Shown: in pieces, positions 26,355 through 43,100 of the stretch
Position numbering within the stretch: position 1 is the stretch's first letter
How the letters are laid out: every line of letters starts with the position of its first letter
Assembly: GCA_003254885.1 (NCBI GenBank)
Contig: QANT01001577.1
Location: 44,238-108,237, forward strand
Reading direction: 5' to 3'
From: Purshia tridentata
Taxonomy: Eukaryota; Streptophyta; Magnoliopsida; Rosales; Rosaceae
Length of the DNA stretch: 64,000 bases
Program-made: the position numbers and the translations under genes
The notes under the pieces: model-generated
The model's database searches: none
Told to the model about the DNA's origin: nothing
The model's input: only the letters and a program-made list of their open reading frames with translations

Positions 26355-26485
26355 AGCCCATAGCTCCAACACAGCCCACCTAAGCCCATCCCGTGAACCC
26401 AACTCCCTCCCAGTCCCCCAACAAAAGAGAGACCATAACCCAAATGAAGGTTAAAGGTTAAAGGTTAAATTTCAATCTTAGGGTT
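26355..26485 (+). promoter_or_regulatory. Site II / telo-box promoter module
   Basis: Three AGCCCA words (TGGGCT on the other strand, the site II core bound by TCP factors) lie at 26355-26360, 26373-26378 and 26383-26388. TTAGGGTT, a telo-box, lies at 26478-26485. Preceding it are three short AAGGTTA repeats. This pairing is known from housekeeping and ribosomal-protein genes. It precedes the inferred leader intron of the TMEM230-like gene. Confidence 0.55.
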
Positions 26486-27064
26486 AGGGCATTTGCAGAG
26501 GAGAGGTGTTAGGCTTGCAATCAACGTTGAGGGTTGAAATCAGAATCCCTGGTAAGTAGTTTTGTAAAATTCTTGTGATTTTAGCTTATGGGTTTGGTCT
26601 TTTCGGAACCATTTGGACTTCCCCATGTTCCATACATTTTGATTTCTGTTATTCTTATTCAATTGGTTATCTGGTGACTAGTATTATAGTGCAGTTCGCA
26701 TAATTGTGACCTGTGGTTAGCTCCCCAAACTTGTTAATTTACAAATTCATATTCTGGTTAACATGAGGTTGTTAACTTGTTATTGGAGATAGCGTTGGCT
26801 TTTCAGATTGAATTACTTGAAAAGTTTTAATTTGTGATTGAAGAAAAAAATTGAGAACATGAACTCATTGCTCTCAAAATTTTACAAATAATTTTCTACT
26901 TGTCACTTGATAATGCAATTTGGGATTTGTTTTCCTGGTGCCTTGTGGGTTGGGAGGTGATTTAACCTTATTTGTCTTATAGGAAAAAAAAACCTTATTT
27001 GATGTTTGAGGCTACTTAGTGTGCTTCATTCTTGATCTTCCAGCATTGTTGCACATCCTTGGGC

Positions 27065-27859
27065 ATGTCATCTAGGCGCCATGTTCATTACGGCCGTCTT
27101 CCTACTGATGAAGATGACGATGATTATGGAGGACGCCATGACCGTCGGTTTGACTATACACCAAGGTCCTTTGATATAATTCCATGGAAGTCCATAGCCC
27201 TTGCTCTTTTCCTGCTTTCTCTTGGATCATTGCTTCTGTTTCTTTCATATTTCATTTTCAGCGGTCACATGGGAGGGGAACTTTCCCAAGCCTATGGCCT
27301 TTTCGCTCTAGGGACTCTCACCTTCCTCCCAGGTATGTTAAAAGATATTTCCATTTCTTTCTTTATCTCTACCTATCTCTTGTGACAACTTTTAATTATT
27401 TGACAAACTGACCTTATAATGAATGCTTTATAAGTTTAAAATTTATGACCGAATTTATGTCATTGGAAAATGTTTTATAATACAGTTAGAGAAGATGGCA
27501 TTCAATTCTCGAATGGATAACTTCATATGACTTGTAGACTCCATTATTTCCTATGTTGACTACCTCTTTGGTGTAACTATATGAGCATAGGATAGGAATA
27601 AAGCATAACTATATTTTCGAGTCTGGCTAGCCTAGTAGCGGATTTTCAGAAATTCTTCATGAGTGTGAGCTTGATTGCCTGGCTGGTTTCATATGATACT
27701 CAAGTCTTAACTTATGGAAATTCTTTATACATGTCTCAAAAGCATACTAATTGGCTTCATGCGATTCTTATGACTGCAGGCTTTTATGAGACAAGGCTTG
27801 CATATTATGCATGGAGAGGTGCACAAGGATACCGTTTTGCCTCCATTCCCGAATACTAG
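27065..27859 (+). CDS. TMEM230/TMEM134-type small membrane protein
   Basis: Two coding exons, 27065-27332 and 27780-27859, give 115 residues; the Gly of GFYETR is split across the intron. The N-terminus is hydrophilic (RRHVHYGRLPTDEDDDD). Two hydrophobic segments follow: about residues 42-65 (SIALALFLLSLGSLLLFLSY) and about 72-92, joined by SGHMGGELSQAYG. The end RLAYYAWRGAQGYRFASIPEY is characteristic of the family. Members in animals sit on endosomal and secretory vesicles; the plant role is poorly defined. I chose ATG 27065 because the conserved region begins there. An upstream in-frame extension crosses the likely leader acceptor at 27043. The upstream site II / telo-box module suggests constitutive expression. 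Confidence 0.9.
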
Positions 27860-30423
27860 GGTGCTTTCAACTTCAAACTTTTCCTAATAATGTTGTATGG
27901 TGACAGACACTTTCAGCTGACAGGTTCATGTAAAATCCACATTGTATAGAACCACGTGCACATCTGCAAGGCGGATTGTTCTTTGGGTTGTAAACTTGTA
28001 TGTTGTAAAACTGCGTATGCAGCTCGCTGTGAAGCAAGCCTAAGCAGAAGTTTGTATTTCATTTTCTTGAAGCTTAGTTGTGTCCATTTATGCTTGCATT
28101 AATTCATATTCTTGAGCAAGAAAAGCTTTGGTCCAATGTATCAAGGCTTGAAGCCGACCGGCCCAACCCAACACATTGCAGTGCCGCCCAAGCTTCATTT
28201 TGTTTTTTGAACCCTGCAGTGGTGAAAAGAGTAGCAGCTAGTTTTTCTCAGAAACCCAACCAAATAAGGTTCTTAGATCCTAGTCTATAATGTTTCATAG
28301 AAACTATCGTTTGACATAAGATTTACATAGAAATCATCATTAAGAAAAATATATATAAAATAAAATAATTAACAATGTTAGTAATATAAAGTTTGATTTA
28401 CAATAATTATCTTGCAAACTTACGTGGGGTGGTGGTCATTAGTGAAGGACATATATTATAACAAAACAGATAATGTAATAAATAGTGTGATGAATGTGAC
28501 GTTTTATCTTTTTGCATAGGTAAAAGTTTTCAGAAAAATAAAAAATCTTCTCTCCCCATTAACCAGGTCAAATTAATAAAAAGTTCTTAATATTTTTATT
28601 AGCCAATGTCCAAAAACAGCACCCTTTTATGAAAATTAGAAATCTATAAATATCTTTAAGTTGAAAATTTACTTAACCTTTTTAAATGCATAAAACTAGT
28701 TTAAAATACAGTCTCAAAGCTAAATAGTTTATTTTAAAGTAGATTAATTTTCTTGAAAAATCAATATTATTATTAATAAGTGTCTTATTGGTTAATAATC
28801 TATTAAAAATTGCATTTCATGCTACTAAGAGTTTAAACAGAAAATTGGCAAACAGTAGAAAAAAGAAGCTAAAAGTGAAGGGCAACTATCATGGCCACAA
28901 TATTTCCTCCGAACTCTCTTGAACTCCTCCACTCCCCAAGGAATCAAACGAAATCCCCAATTTGCCCCAGAGAAAAAGCTTAATCAACCATCTCACAGTA
29001 GGGATTGCCCCAAATCTCATGGGCTAATCAGTAATTTGTTGATGAAAAAAACAATTAAGGTAATAAATAGAAGTTGATCGCGACGGAGTCTGCGCAAGTC
29101 CGAGGCGAGCGAGAAAGGAATAAACGCGAACAGGGCCCCCCCTCTGCTTCTTCTCCATTTGAGCTTAGCCTTTGGGGTCTCTACGTCGCCGCTAATTCAC
29201 AGTCAAATTCGAAGAGACCCTTTTCCGTCTTCACATCAACGACTTCAATTTTGGGTTTTTTCCGTAATTTTCTCTCCAATTCTCTCTATTATTATGTGTT
29301 TAATGCATGTATGTCTGGGTTCTTTGTGTAGTTGTCAATTTCATATTTTTATTGATGTTTCTAAGATCTATTGCAGCTAGGTTTCTGAGAGTCTTTGGAA
29401 TTACCCAACTTTTTTTTTTTTTTGAGAAAAAAGAGAAGAGCTTTGAAGTTGGAAAGATAGGGACTTTTTTCTTCTTTCTGGTTAAAGCTTGAAATGATTT
29501 ATTTGTATGAAATTGGTTTTTCATTTTTTAATTTGAAAGCTGGGTTTTTTAATTTCTATTGAATTTCCCTTTTATGGTTTATTTTCCTCAAAGGTGCTGT
29601 GCTTTTGCGATTTATTTTGCCTTATATATATTGGTTGAAGATGCATGGAAATTGAGGATATGAGGGAGGTTTGTGAGATTTTGCTACGACTGAGTTTGGG
29701 CTTTACGCACCCAAAGCAGTTTCTCTTTGTAGTTATAATTGTAGGATAAAGAATTCTTTGCTCTATTGGTGTGTGTTGGAGTAATAGCAAAAGCATAATG
29801 ATGTCTCCATATAATTTTGCTCCAAAAATCAAAATTTATGTTCTTTTTCTGTTTTTGAAATAATGGCTCTAATCAAAGTTTCTTATTTTTATAATTGTTT
29901 CAACTATGTGAGCATACTTCAATGTATATTTCATCCATACTTACAAACTAAACAGATGAAAATTTATCACGGAGTATGTAAATCTCATAAACCTATGTGT
30001 GATGCCTTGCTTTTCCTAATCTGGTGTGGTTTGATTTATAATGTCTTTACACTAGAAGGATTGAACAGTTGATGTAGTTAGAGTAGGGAGTCAAAGTAGA
30101 CAGGGAGAAAAGTGAGACATATGGAATGGAAGCAGATTAGTTAGAAAAATGGAAATAAGAGTAAAATAGGAATCAATTTTTAAATTGGAGTAATGTACAA
30201 TAACTATACTGTTCTTGGTTATTAAATTAATAATTAAAATTGTTTAAAAATCATGAGGCTATATTTAACATATTCTATATGACCAATGACAAAGTAAGTT
30301 CTTATAATAGTAGCATAGATATGGATATTGCTTTGTTATCTGAACTGTCATAATGTCATTTGTGTCTGCTTGCAGTCTCTTGCATTCTTTTTGAATTTTT
30401 TATCATGCCTTTTGATTAGGAAA
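27860..30423. other. Intergenic and SnRK1 leader with probable 5' UTR intron
   Basis: The TMEM230-like 3' UTR, AT-rich DNA, and from about 29070 a less AT-rich leader-like segment. The CTTGCAG at 30369-30375 looks like the acceptor of a leader intron just before the SnRK1 start. The donor could be GTAATT near 29262, but this is not certain. Small frames here are not coding by any feature I can see. Confidence 0.4.
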
Positions 30424-34102
<3,679 letters not shown>

Positions 34103-35314
34103 CGCTAGACGGCCAGGCACCCACAACAAGTCCTTGTGAATCTGTCTTGATGCTTGTGAAGAACTTGCACTGTATATATAGCATGTCCTCCAGTGTGGCT
34201 CGCTTTGCTATTTCCGTTTTATTCCCAGTTTTATATGGGTAAATAGTTGTATGGAGCCAATCTTTAACACTGGTATTGGCCGAGTCATTTGTAGTTTGGG
34301 TTTTGAAGTGGTCTGTCCTGGATTTTCTTTGTTATGAACACGAACTAGTATGAAAGAACTAACCTCTCTTTGGAGGATGCTTTAATGCAAAATTTTCATT
34401 CCATATCTCCATGTAATTGAAGTTTCTATAATTCAAAATAATTTTACAATTGAAATAATCTCCCTTGATTATTTGCATTCTATGTAATATTCTTGAAAAA
34501 GATTTTGCCTAAAATCATTTAGTTCAAATGCTTAAAAGACGATTTGCTTTACACACAATCTACTGGAGTAGCTGCTCGCTTGGTTCTCAGTTGTAAATGG
34601 CTAAACTTCGTCAAGCCATTATAGATCTAGAGTAGTGTCTGCCTAGTTGGGTTGTTTGGGCTTTAGCCTGCCACTTTACCAAAAAAAAAAAAAAAAANAC
34701 AAAAAAAAAAAAAAAAAAAACCACTTTCTGTTGGTTGATGACAACTACTGATTTTCCTAAACTCAAGTGGTGATTGATTAGAATTATGATAGGTTAAGGC
34801 TTCAATCCATTTCAATGTAACCAAGAAAAATCAATAGAGGAGAGCCTGACACGAAAAAGTAGAGAATAACACCCCATAACACATGAGAAACTTCAATTCC
34901 TTGAAAAGATGATACTGATCATCAAATTTAACTTTTATTTCTCCTGTGGCCAAAAAAAAAAAAAAACTTTTATTTCTATGTGCATGACATCTCAGAAAAG
35001 GCCTTCGGTGGAGCTATTGTATGACTAGAGAAAATTCTTGAAAAAGGCCTTTTCTCTCCACCATTTTCTTGTGATGCATATGAATTATGAACACATGTTG
35101 TTCGACCACAAACATGACACGATAGTATATAAACAGAAACAAATTACTTCACTGTGTTGAACCGGAAGCTTAAATTACATCTCATTATTTCTTTGACATA
35201 CATTATAAGATCAGCAATATTGCAAAGAATTGATAATGGTGAATTCCAGAGTTTGTGGAACTAATTAGAGCATGATGAATTTGTTAAAAGCTTAAACTAG
35301 AGGTGTTTCCTTCC
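34103..35314. other. Intergenic between convergent SnRK1 and ERF genes
   Basis: Two 3' UTRs and AT-rich DNA. It includes an A run with one N (34681-34720). No gene is visible. Confidence 0.45.
34681..34720. repeat. Homopolymer A run with one N
   Basis: A-only run broken by N at 34698 and a C at 34700. The word CCACTTT occurs on both sides, which suggests a contig join. Confidence 0.85.
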
Positions 35315-36607
35315 TCAATTAGTTGACAAAAAGCAGATAGGCTGCAGATCAAGTGAGCTCCAAATTGACAGTTCACCATCACCACTACTCAGAGAAGATG
35401 AAGAAGAAGAAGAAGAAGACCCCACCATGTCAATTGAACTCTGCTGGCTTTCCTCTTCTTTCTTCCCCATCATCACTCCCTCATATTCTTGTTTCGCTGC
35501 GGAAGCTTCCTCTCTGTTCTTGCTACAGGCCCTCTGCAGGTTGCTTAATGAGTCAGATAGTCTCCCTTTTGCATTTCCTGCTGACGATCCGATCTTTAAC
35601 TTCAAGCACTCGGGTATGCCATTGAAGGCATAGAGAGAAGCAGAGAACTTCCTTTCATATTTCATTCTCTTCATGGCTGCTCTCAGCATTGAAGGCTCAT
35701 CCCCGCCATAGCTCTCTGTCTCCACTGGCTCCTCTATCTCTTCAGCAATCTCAAAAGGAGAAGGAGAGTAGTAGTTGGATGATCCGATATCATCCACAAA
35801 TTGGAAGTCAATCACTCCCACATGATCATTAACTTCTCCTTCTCCTTCTTCTTCTTCTTCTTCAATATCTTCCTCTCCTTCAGCGCCTACAAAATTTGTA
35901 TCCCCACCACTATAATTCTGTGCCACTTCACTCAAATTACCATACTCCATGTCTGTTTCTCTTGCAGTAGAGTACTCTTCCTTTTCAGTCAAACAGGATT
36001 CAAAACTTGATGTCATGTAGTCGATGCTACTTGCACTAATATCAGTGATGATTCCATTGCTGCTTGTTATCATGTTGTAATCTTCGGGATCGTTGAGGAA
36101 ATCAGTGTATTGGGTTTCTGAGAAATCTTCTGCTGCAGCTTCCTCAGCATGTTGATTTTGTTGATGGTTGACGGCAAAAGAAGAGGGTATAAATGGAGCA
36201 TCAGAAGAGTTGTTGTTTCTTGCTTTGAGCCTCTGGAGGAGAAGGTTTGTGATCTTTGAGGGAAGGGCTGGTGTTGAAGATGGTGAGTGAGAGCAAGGCC
36301 AGAAATTTGTTCTTGTATTGGCACCGCGAAGCAAGCAAGCAGCCTCATCATAGGCCCTGGCTGCTTCCTCAGCTGTGTCAAATGTGCCCAACCACACCCT
36401 TATCTTTTGAATTGTGTCCTTAATCTCAGCCACCCATCTTCCGGAGGGTCTTTGGCGGACACCAACAAAACGTTTTCGAGCTCTACGTGCTCCCCCGAGT
36501 GCTGCAGCAGCTGAAGCTTCCTTCACCATCTCATCCCAAGCCATGGTCCCCTCACTGGAGCTTTTGTCTTCCACAGCATCAGTACTAACTTTTCTCTTCC
36601 TTGCCAT
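35315..36607 (-). CDS. AP2/ERF-domain transcription factor (group V, RAP2.11/ERN-like)
   Basis: Single-exon gene of 430 residues. One AP2 domain covers about residues 47-104 ([19 protein letters not shown] through TNFWP). It has the GRWVAEIKD and RVWLGTF strands and the ARAYDEAA helix. This AP2 sequence is of the type found in RAP2.11 and the legume ERN factors, not the CBF/DREB type. A later motif, [11 protein letters not shown], also matches the RAP2.11-like class. The start MARKRK is a possible nuclear signal. The middle is acidic (an [10 protein letters not shown] run) and the tail has a serine run, both consistent with an activation region. RAP2.11 acts in low-potassium signalling and ERN in nodulation; which role applies here cannot be read from sequence. 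It is longer than RAP2.11, so it may be a separate subclade. Confidence 0.88.
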   Translation of the reverse strand: MARKRKVSTDAVEDKSSSEGTMAWDEMVKEASAAAALGGARRARKRFVGVRQRPSGRWVAEIKDTIQKIRVWLGTFDTAEEAARAYDEAACLLRGANTRTNFWPCSHSPSSTPALPSKITNLLLQRLKARNNNSSDAPFIPSSFAVNHQQNQHAEEAAAEDFSETQYTDFLNDPEDYNMITSSNGIITDISASSIDYMTSSFESCLTEKEEYSTARETDMEYGNLSEVAQNYSGGDTNFVGAEGEEDIEEEEEEGEGEVNDHVGVIDFQFVDDIGSSNYYSPSPFEIAEEIEEPVETESYGGDEPSMLRAAMKRMKYERKFSASLYAFNGIPECLKLKIGSSAGNAKGRLSDSLSNLQRACSKNREEASAAKQEYEGVMMGKKEEESQQSSIDMVGSSSSSSSSSLSSGDGELSIWSSLDLQPICFLSTN

Positions 36608-39600
36608 TTAGTGTTTTTTTCTAGTGTGTTATGTTTTGTTGCTAAGTTTGGTGGACTTGCAATTGTCTGATTTACTTGAAGCTGGAGGTTTCAGATGCTT
36701 TGGTGATCTTGGTTCTGTTGGCATCTGCATTTATATATATGTGTAGGGAACAGTAGATCTTGTCAATGATTGCAGCTGGTTGAAATGGTCGTAGTGTTTG
36801 TTCTTATTTCTTTGTTTTTTTGAAATCTAAGCCTCACCACTAAACCAAATGGAGCTTTCTTTTTGTTTATTTGAGAAAAGATATATCAGACAATGTGATT
36901 GGTCATTGGTGCATTTGACCAAGCCAAAGATACCTATATCTCTCCTCTATGCCATTATTGTAAACAACATATCATATAAAATATAGGGAAATGCAAACCT
37001 GAATGGGTCATATCAGATCTCCTTTCTCTGCATTTGTTTTATCATCTATTTATATTTTATATATTTAGGCACCAAGGAGATAGAAACATTGAACTCATCT
37101 TTTTAGAGAAAGGGACTAATTGTACCCTTCTATTGAATATCACATGATAACACAAATGCATCAGCAAAGCAACCAAAATGGTTATCCCCAAGGATACAAC
37201 AAATGGAGGCTAATTAGCCAAAATGGGGAACTAAATAGGAGTAAAATATTCACTAATATCACCACTTGGAGCCTTGTAGGTGGTGTGTGGAGGCTTCAAT
37301 ATTTACAATTTAATTATTGTCCATGCCACATTATTGAGTTCCCCCCATCTTTACAGGGTTACTGACAAAATGAGATATACCTCATCAATTCATTTTTCAT
37401 ACAACTAATAAAGACCAATTTTTACTAAATTTTCATAAGTGAATTAGTAATACACATGCCATAAAAGTTACTAAACCCTAAACATGCATTCAACTACTAA
37501 CTATTATTATATACTTTGTTGAAAGAGATTTGCAGTTTGAATCTCCAGACAAAAAAACATTCATCAAATTGAAAACCACTCTTATTGAAAGCCATCCAAG
37601 CCATGAAATTTTTACTGCAAATTCTTTGATGGTTTTTAACTTCCATTAAGGCATTAATTGTTGGTTATAGTTATACAAATATAATCATCATTTTTAATGA
37701 GACTAGTCACTATAGGCTATAGCTCAGAAAGGTAATATATACATATATATACACACACACACACACAGAGTAATGATATTTTTGGCGATAGTTCCAATTT
37801 TCTCATATATCATCCCCAATCAAAACAAAACCAGTGGATCTATACTTTTGGTTGAATGCCATATAAGTTCTATGGCACTAGTTTTCATTTGAAAGGACAA
37901 ACACACCCACAACAATTCTGGGGCATAATTTTTTTTTTCACCTGCTGATGTGACCTGCGAGAGGACACGTAGTATGTCACTTTCAACCCCAAATAAGGTC
38001 AATTTTATTGCTTTGGGTAACTAACCATACAATAAAAATTGAAAATCCCCTTATGACCTTCTCATTTTGCTCTTGTCATTCATGACCCCATTTAAGAAAG
38101 ACGATTGCTCCAAAGCCTTCTCAACAATGAGCATGTCCAGCCCACTCTAAAAAATATTTAATCACATCATGATGTCTAATTTATGTGTTATTTTTTCCCC
38201 CAATATGCATCTTATATTCTTATTATATCATTTGTAATCGTAATGATCTTTTTATTTCATTATTTTTTATGGGGTTTACGTCACTCATCATACTTGTAAA
38301 ATGGCATCTTTGGACTTTACTCATTTAGTATCTAAAAGATGGTAAATTGTGGCATGATATGTGTTAGATTTTGTTGCTTATTATTATATTTGACTATTTG
38401 AGTTAAAGCTAACCAGTTAATAAGTTAATAGATACATATTGTTTAGTATATAAATAATAATTATTATAATCAAATGACTAATGATTTTTTATTTTAGAAA
38501 TTGTTTACAAAGATAAATTTTAAAATAGAGCTTGAAAATTAAACGATTTGAATTATAAAATTATATAATATCTTAAGCCCATAAGAGTAGTTAGCTTCAA
38601 ATTAATTTGCTAACAACTTTAGAACATTTTGTTCAACTATATTAGTTGATAATTATTTATAGGTAATATTTTATTTGTTATGCTGTAAATTTGAACCACA
38701 CAATTAAGTAAAAATCAACTAAATAAATAGCTTAGTCTGTTTAGATAACACTTAAGAGTACGGTAAGGAAACATTCCTATAATATTATATTTTAACATAA
38801 TTATGAGATCTTTCAGTATGAATCAATACCTTATGATCCATATAATTAAAAAAAATTTTGGTTCATTCGTTATTTTCAAAAAACTAAAAAAGTGTTGGTA
38901 TACGAATTAATAAAGGTCGAGTTTTTGGTAGATTAGGTTGTTAAGTATGAGATCTTCCTATTTGTTAAGTGTGAAATATAATGATTAAACGTCTGATAAG
39001 ACATCTCATAAATTACAAGCTACATAGAGGCTAGCCTAGAACACAGCATTGGGTTTATTGAAGAAGTTCCAAAACAAAAAACACAAAGAAAAAACAAAAA
39101 TGAAAACAAAGATCAATTGGGGGTAGCAAATATAATGGGGCTGTACGGCGGTCAAGAACAAATGAAAAGACGAACAAGTCAGAGAGCCGAATCTTTCAAG
39201 TTCACACTAGGACACTTCTTTTATTGGGCTTTGTCCCCTCTGGAGTTAACAATTAAAACGTTAAAACAAACGAATAAAAAAAGAAAAAACATCATAAGTT
39301 TCCGTGTTATAACTTATTCCCATTTTATTTATTTTTAGGAAGAAGAAAGACATGAATTGGACAGAACTTTAGCTTGTGGTGCTGCCATGTATGTCTGAGT
39401 GTGATGTGATGTGTTGGGCATGGAAAGAGAAGGTAGATTGCACCAGGGGAAACCTGAATTTGATCATTCTAATTAGGAAAATGTCAATAAGGCCCTGTCA
39501 TTGCTCCACCTGGAGGTCAAAGAACAAGCCAAATGTCAGCACTCATCATTTATCTGTTTTTCAATTTTCTTATGTTAGCTGTGGTGCTACCAGGGGGCAG

Positions 39601-40116
39601 AACCCAGAAATTAAGGAAATGAATGTGTACAAATTACATGTAGGGTTGACAAAATGTCGGGTTTCTTCTTAAAAAAGAAAGGAATAGATATAAGTAGTCT
39701 AAAATAATTCAATGAAACTTGTTATCTTAATAAGCTGGAAACGGAATGGTTCCAACAATTTTGTACAAAAGAAGAGGTGTGTTTTCATTGACAAGTGGAA
39801 CCCCAGCATGAGTTGGTTTAGTTAGTTGCCTATGACATTATGAGAATATGAGAGTATCTGATACGTTGTTCAAACATAAAATTATTGTTTAAAACACAGC
39901 AGTAAGAATGACCAAAAAAATGACCTTTGTCACTGCAAAACAAGCCTAACAGATATATATATTACAATATACACGAGAGCACAACAAACAGCTGTTTTCT
40001 TAATTTTGGGCCAAGACTCTGTACTGGTATTCACATGACAAGCTGTTTCTTTCATTCCCACAAGTATTATTTGTTTTTTTATGTTGGTATTCCATAAGAA
40101 GGACAAATTTCTTACA
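36608..40116. other. Intergenic, 3.5 kb, no gene seen
   Basis: Promoter of the ERF gene at the left (a TATATATAT stretch near 36734) and the 3' end of the OSCA gene at the right. In between is very AT-rich DNA with a TA/CA microsatellite at 37736-37766. I see no coding, RNA or complete mobile element. Confidence 0.45.
37751..37766. repeat. (AC)8 microsatellite
   Basis: Perfect AC run preceded by an AT-rich alternating stretch. Confidence 0.9.
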
Positions 40117-43100
40117 TCAGACTCCAGCTTGAAGAAGGGGAGAGTTGTGGCCATCAGTGCTTCTCGAACGTCGCCTAGGCATCATAGCTGGATCTATATA
40201 GGCAGTGCTTAATTTATCATAAAATGCACCCATTGTAGGATCATTCTCTTCTCCTCTATCTTTCTTGATCAAACACTGCATAAAACACAGTAATTGACAG
40301 CAAGGAACCAAATTAAGAGATCACCATCCCATCAAATGAGGAGAGACAAAAAAAGTCAAGTCTCAGGAAAAAATAAGCATAAAAGAAGAAACAGAAGATA
40401 AAAACTTCTTGGGTATCACTACCAGATATTGACCTAATGAGATAAAGTAAATCTGTTTATACCCTGGTATCACTACCAGATATGAACCTAATGAGATAAA
40501 GTGAATCTGTATATACAGGGTATAAACCAGAGTTGGGATATTAGCTTAGTAGCTTACTATAAATCTGGTGGGAACCAAAATAAACAATAAAATGATAGTA
40601 TGAAAGCTGACATACCTCAACAGGAAAGGCTTTGAATATTGGTAAAAATCGTTTCTGGCAGTACTCATTGAAGAGAAGTGTGAGAACCGGAAGAGGAACA
40701 ATCAAACTAGAAGCTAAGGGAAGCTTCTTAATCCCAAATATCCCAATTGCAATAATGTGCATCAGTACCAAGGAAAAAATTGTTGACTTGTGCACTATTG
40801 GCCAAAATACTCCACCAGTTTCATACTTGGGTGCATATACATTCAATAGCTGTTCAAAATTGTTCACTAAAAATCAGGAGTAAATAATCTAATTTGAAAG
40901 TAGCTACAACTCATATCAGGTAAATGTTTTAGTGATCAATCAATATTGAAATATAGACATTAAATTTACAATGAGATAATGTAATTTTGTGCAATAAGTT
41001 CAGACCAGTGTGAGCAAGCTGTGTGATTATATAATTTATATTGATTATAATCTTATGCTCAGTGTCGCACCTTGGAAAGAAGCATTAATGCACTAAGTAG
41101 GTGTCTCGTCTAGAAAAGTAAATTATAATCATTTTTGCAAATGGGGCCTAGTTTTTTGTTTTATTTTCAATATCTTTATACGATACAAAATATCAAGTAA
41201 ACATTCAACTAACCTGGTTCCGGTAGATTATGTATCCCATACAACAGTAAACCAAAAGGAATGGTAGAATTAGTGGAGCTAGGAAGAAATATGTTATTCC
41301 AATAAGCCCGAAAAAGAGAACTTTAGGAATTTTACTGTGGTATGGAATTGAAGGAACCTCCAATTCATCGGTATCTTTTCCTGAAAATGGCCTTTTTATA
41401 ATACTGCAAATCAGAGGAGTCAGGCGGAAGAGTTCTGATGATATAGTACTGGTCCATCCAGATGTCACAACATATGCAATAAAGAACGATGCCTGCATCC
41501 ATAATTAAAAATAACAAATCTATATAATACCCTTCATCGTGATATACATATGAGGTTTCAAAAGTTCAATTTTAAGAGTTAGGCCAAATATCAAGTTCCC
41601 CAGATATACACACAAGTACCACAAATCTTCGCATTAGTCACCAAAAGTTTATGAGCTATACTCTTAAGAAATTAATGATGATCCAAAATCATTATTTGCA
41701 AAAGTTATAGGTAGGGAAAAAAAAATTAGCAGCAAGTAGGTAAGTCAGAATATCTCATCTTTAAATTAGGAACCTTTGAAAAGTTCCATAAACTTTTATT
41801 TTAATTAATTAAAATTTAAAAAAGTGGAAAAGGGAAAAGCCATGTACATGGGAAGTAATGAATTTGCAAAAAGCTTCTTAAAATTTCATATGATACATAC
41901 TAGAATTGCATATATATATATATATACCTGTGATGGGACAGCATCAGCAAGTATCACAGGAATCTTTTTGGGCTCAAGTAAGATACTGACTCGATAGAGA
42001 ACTGATCCTGATAGTGCATTTGCAAAGAAAATGTTCCATACAGTAAACCACAACATTTTGGTGCATGCACTTTTTTCTATCTGACTGAGAGAGATGTATC
42101 CTTCCACGGATGACAACATTATCATGATGGGTGGCACAAAAGAAATGAACAACTGAAGAATAAGACTTGGAAGATATCCTGTTATGACTTGACTGACAAC
42201 TGTTCTGCAAGTCAAGAAATTGCACAATTCAGCACCATGTCTTAAGTGTGTGTGTGTGTGAGAGTGAGAGAGTCAAATTTTGTGAAAAAGTTGGATTTTC
42301 CACTTACAGTTCCAATATGTTTTCCAGAAATGGAAACCACGTTTCTAACTGATCAAGATGAGTAAGACCTTGCACTATTACAACTGGAATAAGGAACAGA
42401 ACTGTAAGAGCGGCACATGCAACCACCACCACCAGCTTGGAGATCCATCTTTTTATGAAAGATGCAGAAAAGAAGGGCCAGTGAACATCCTGAGGCTCCG
42501 GAGCCCTCTCAGTGACCCATTCCGTGGGATTTGTTCCTTGTGGAATGTGTAATGCTATTGCAGCACCAAGCCGGGACTTAAATGACACAAAGGCAGCTGG
42601 AACTTCCTATTATTTTTTTATGGAACAATTGATCACATCAGATTTCATGTATATATAAATCAAACAAGTTTAGAATAATCTACTGGAAGCAGAAATTTTT
42701 TTTTCAAATTTTCTGATACTTTAGAAGTCGAATATATGTGGCTATGCATGTTAGTTCATACATTTCCTGAAGCCACCATATACTAACAACTAAGCAGTAT
42801 AAAAACAACAAAAAGGAGAAAGAGTGTGTGTTGCTCATTTCTATTATATTTCCTGGATACTTTGGTTTGACCTATACATTCAGATTAGTGTTAAAGGAAT
42901 TCTTAAGTAGTGGAGGACTTCATTTGTACCAGTTACTAACAATTATTATCAAGCTCTCTTGAAAAATTAATAACATGAATAGCACCACCTTTCCTGCCAA
43001 TGATGATTGCTCCATTCTCACATTATCTTCTAAATCTTCCAATTTCTTTCCATAGTGATCTAAAACATTAACTTTTCGTCCAAAAAGCCCCAAAAAGCCA

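Larger units (their letters stand above)
21778..27064. other. Long gene-poor region (EDR2-like leader to TMEM230 promoter)
   Basis: About 5.3 kb. It holds the presumed leader and promoter of the EDR2-like gene (to about 23100), AT-rich DNA, a short perfect hairpin at 25058-25090, and the promoter and leader of the TMEM230-like gene. A likely 5' UTR intron of the latter runs 26552-27043 (GTAAGT donor, TTCCAG acceptor). Short open frames (22874-23128, 25673-25921) have no recognisable domain. I see no RNA gene. Confidence 0.4.
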
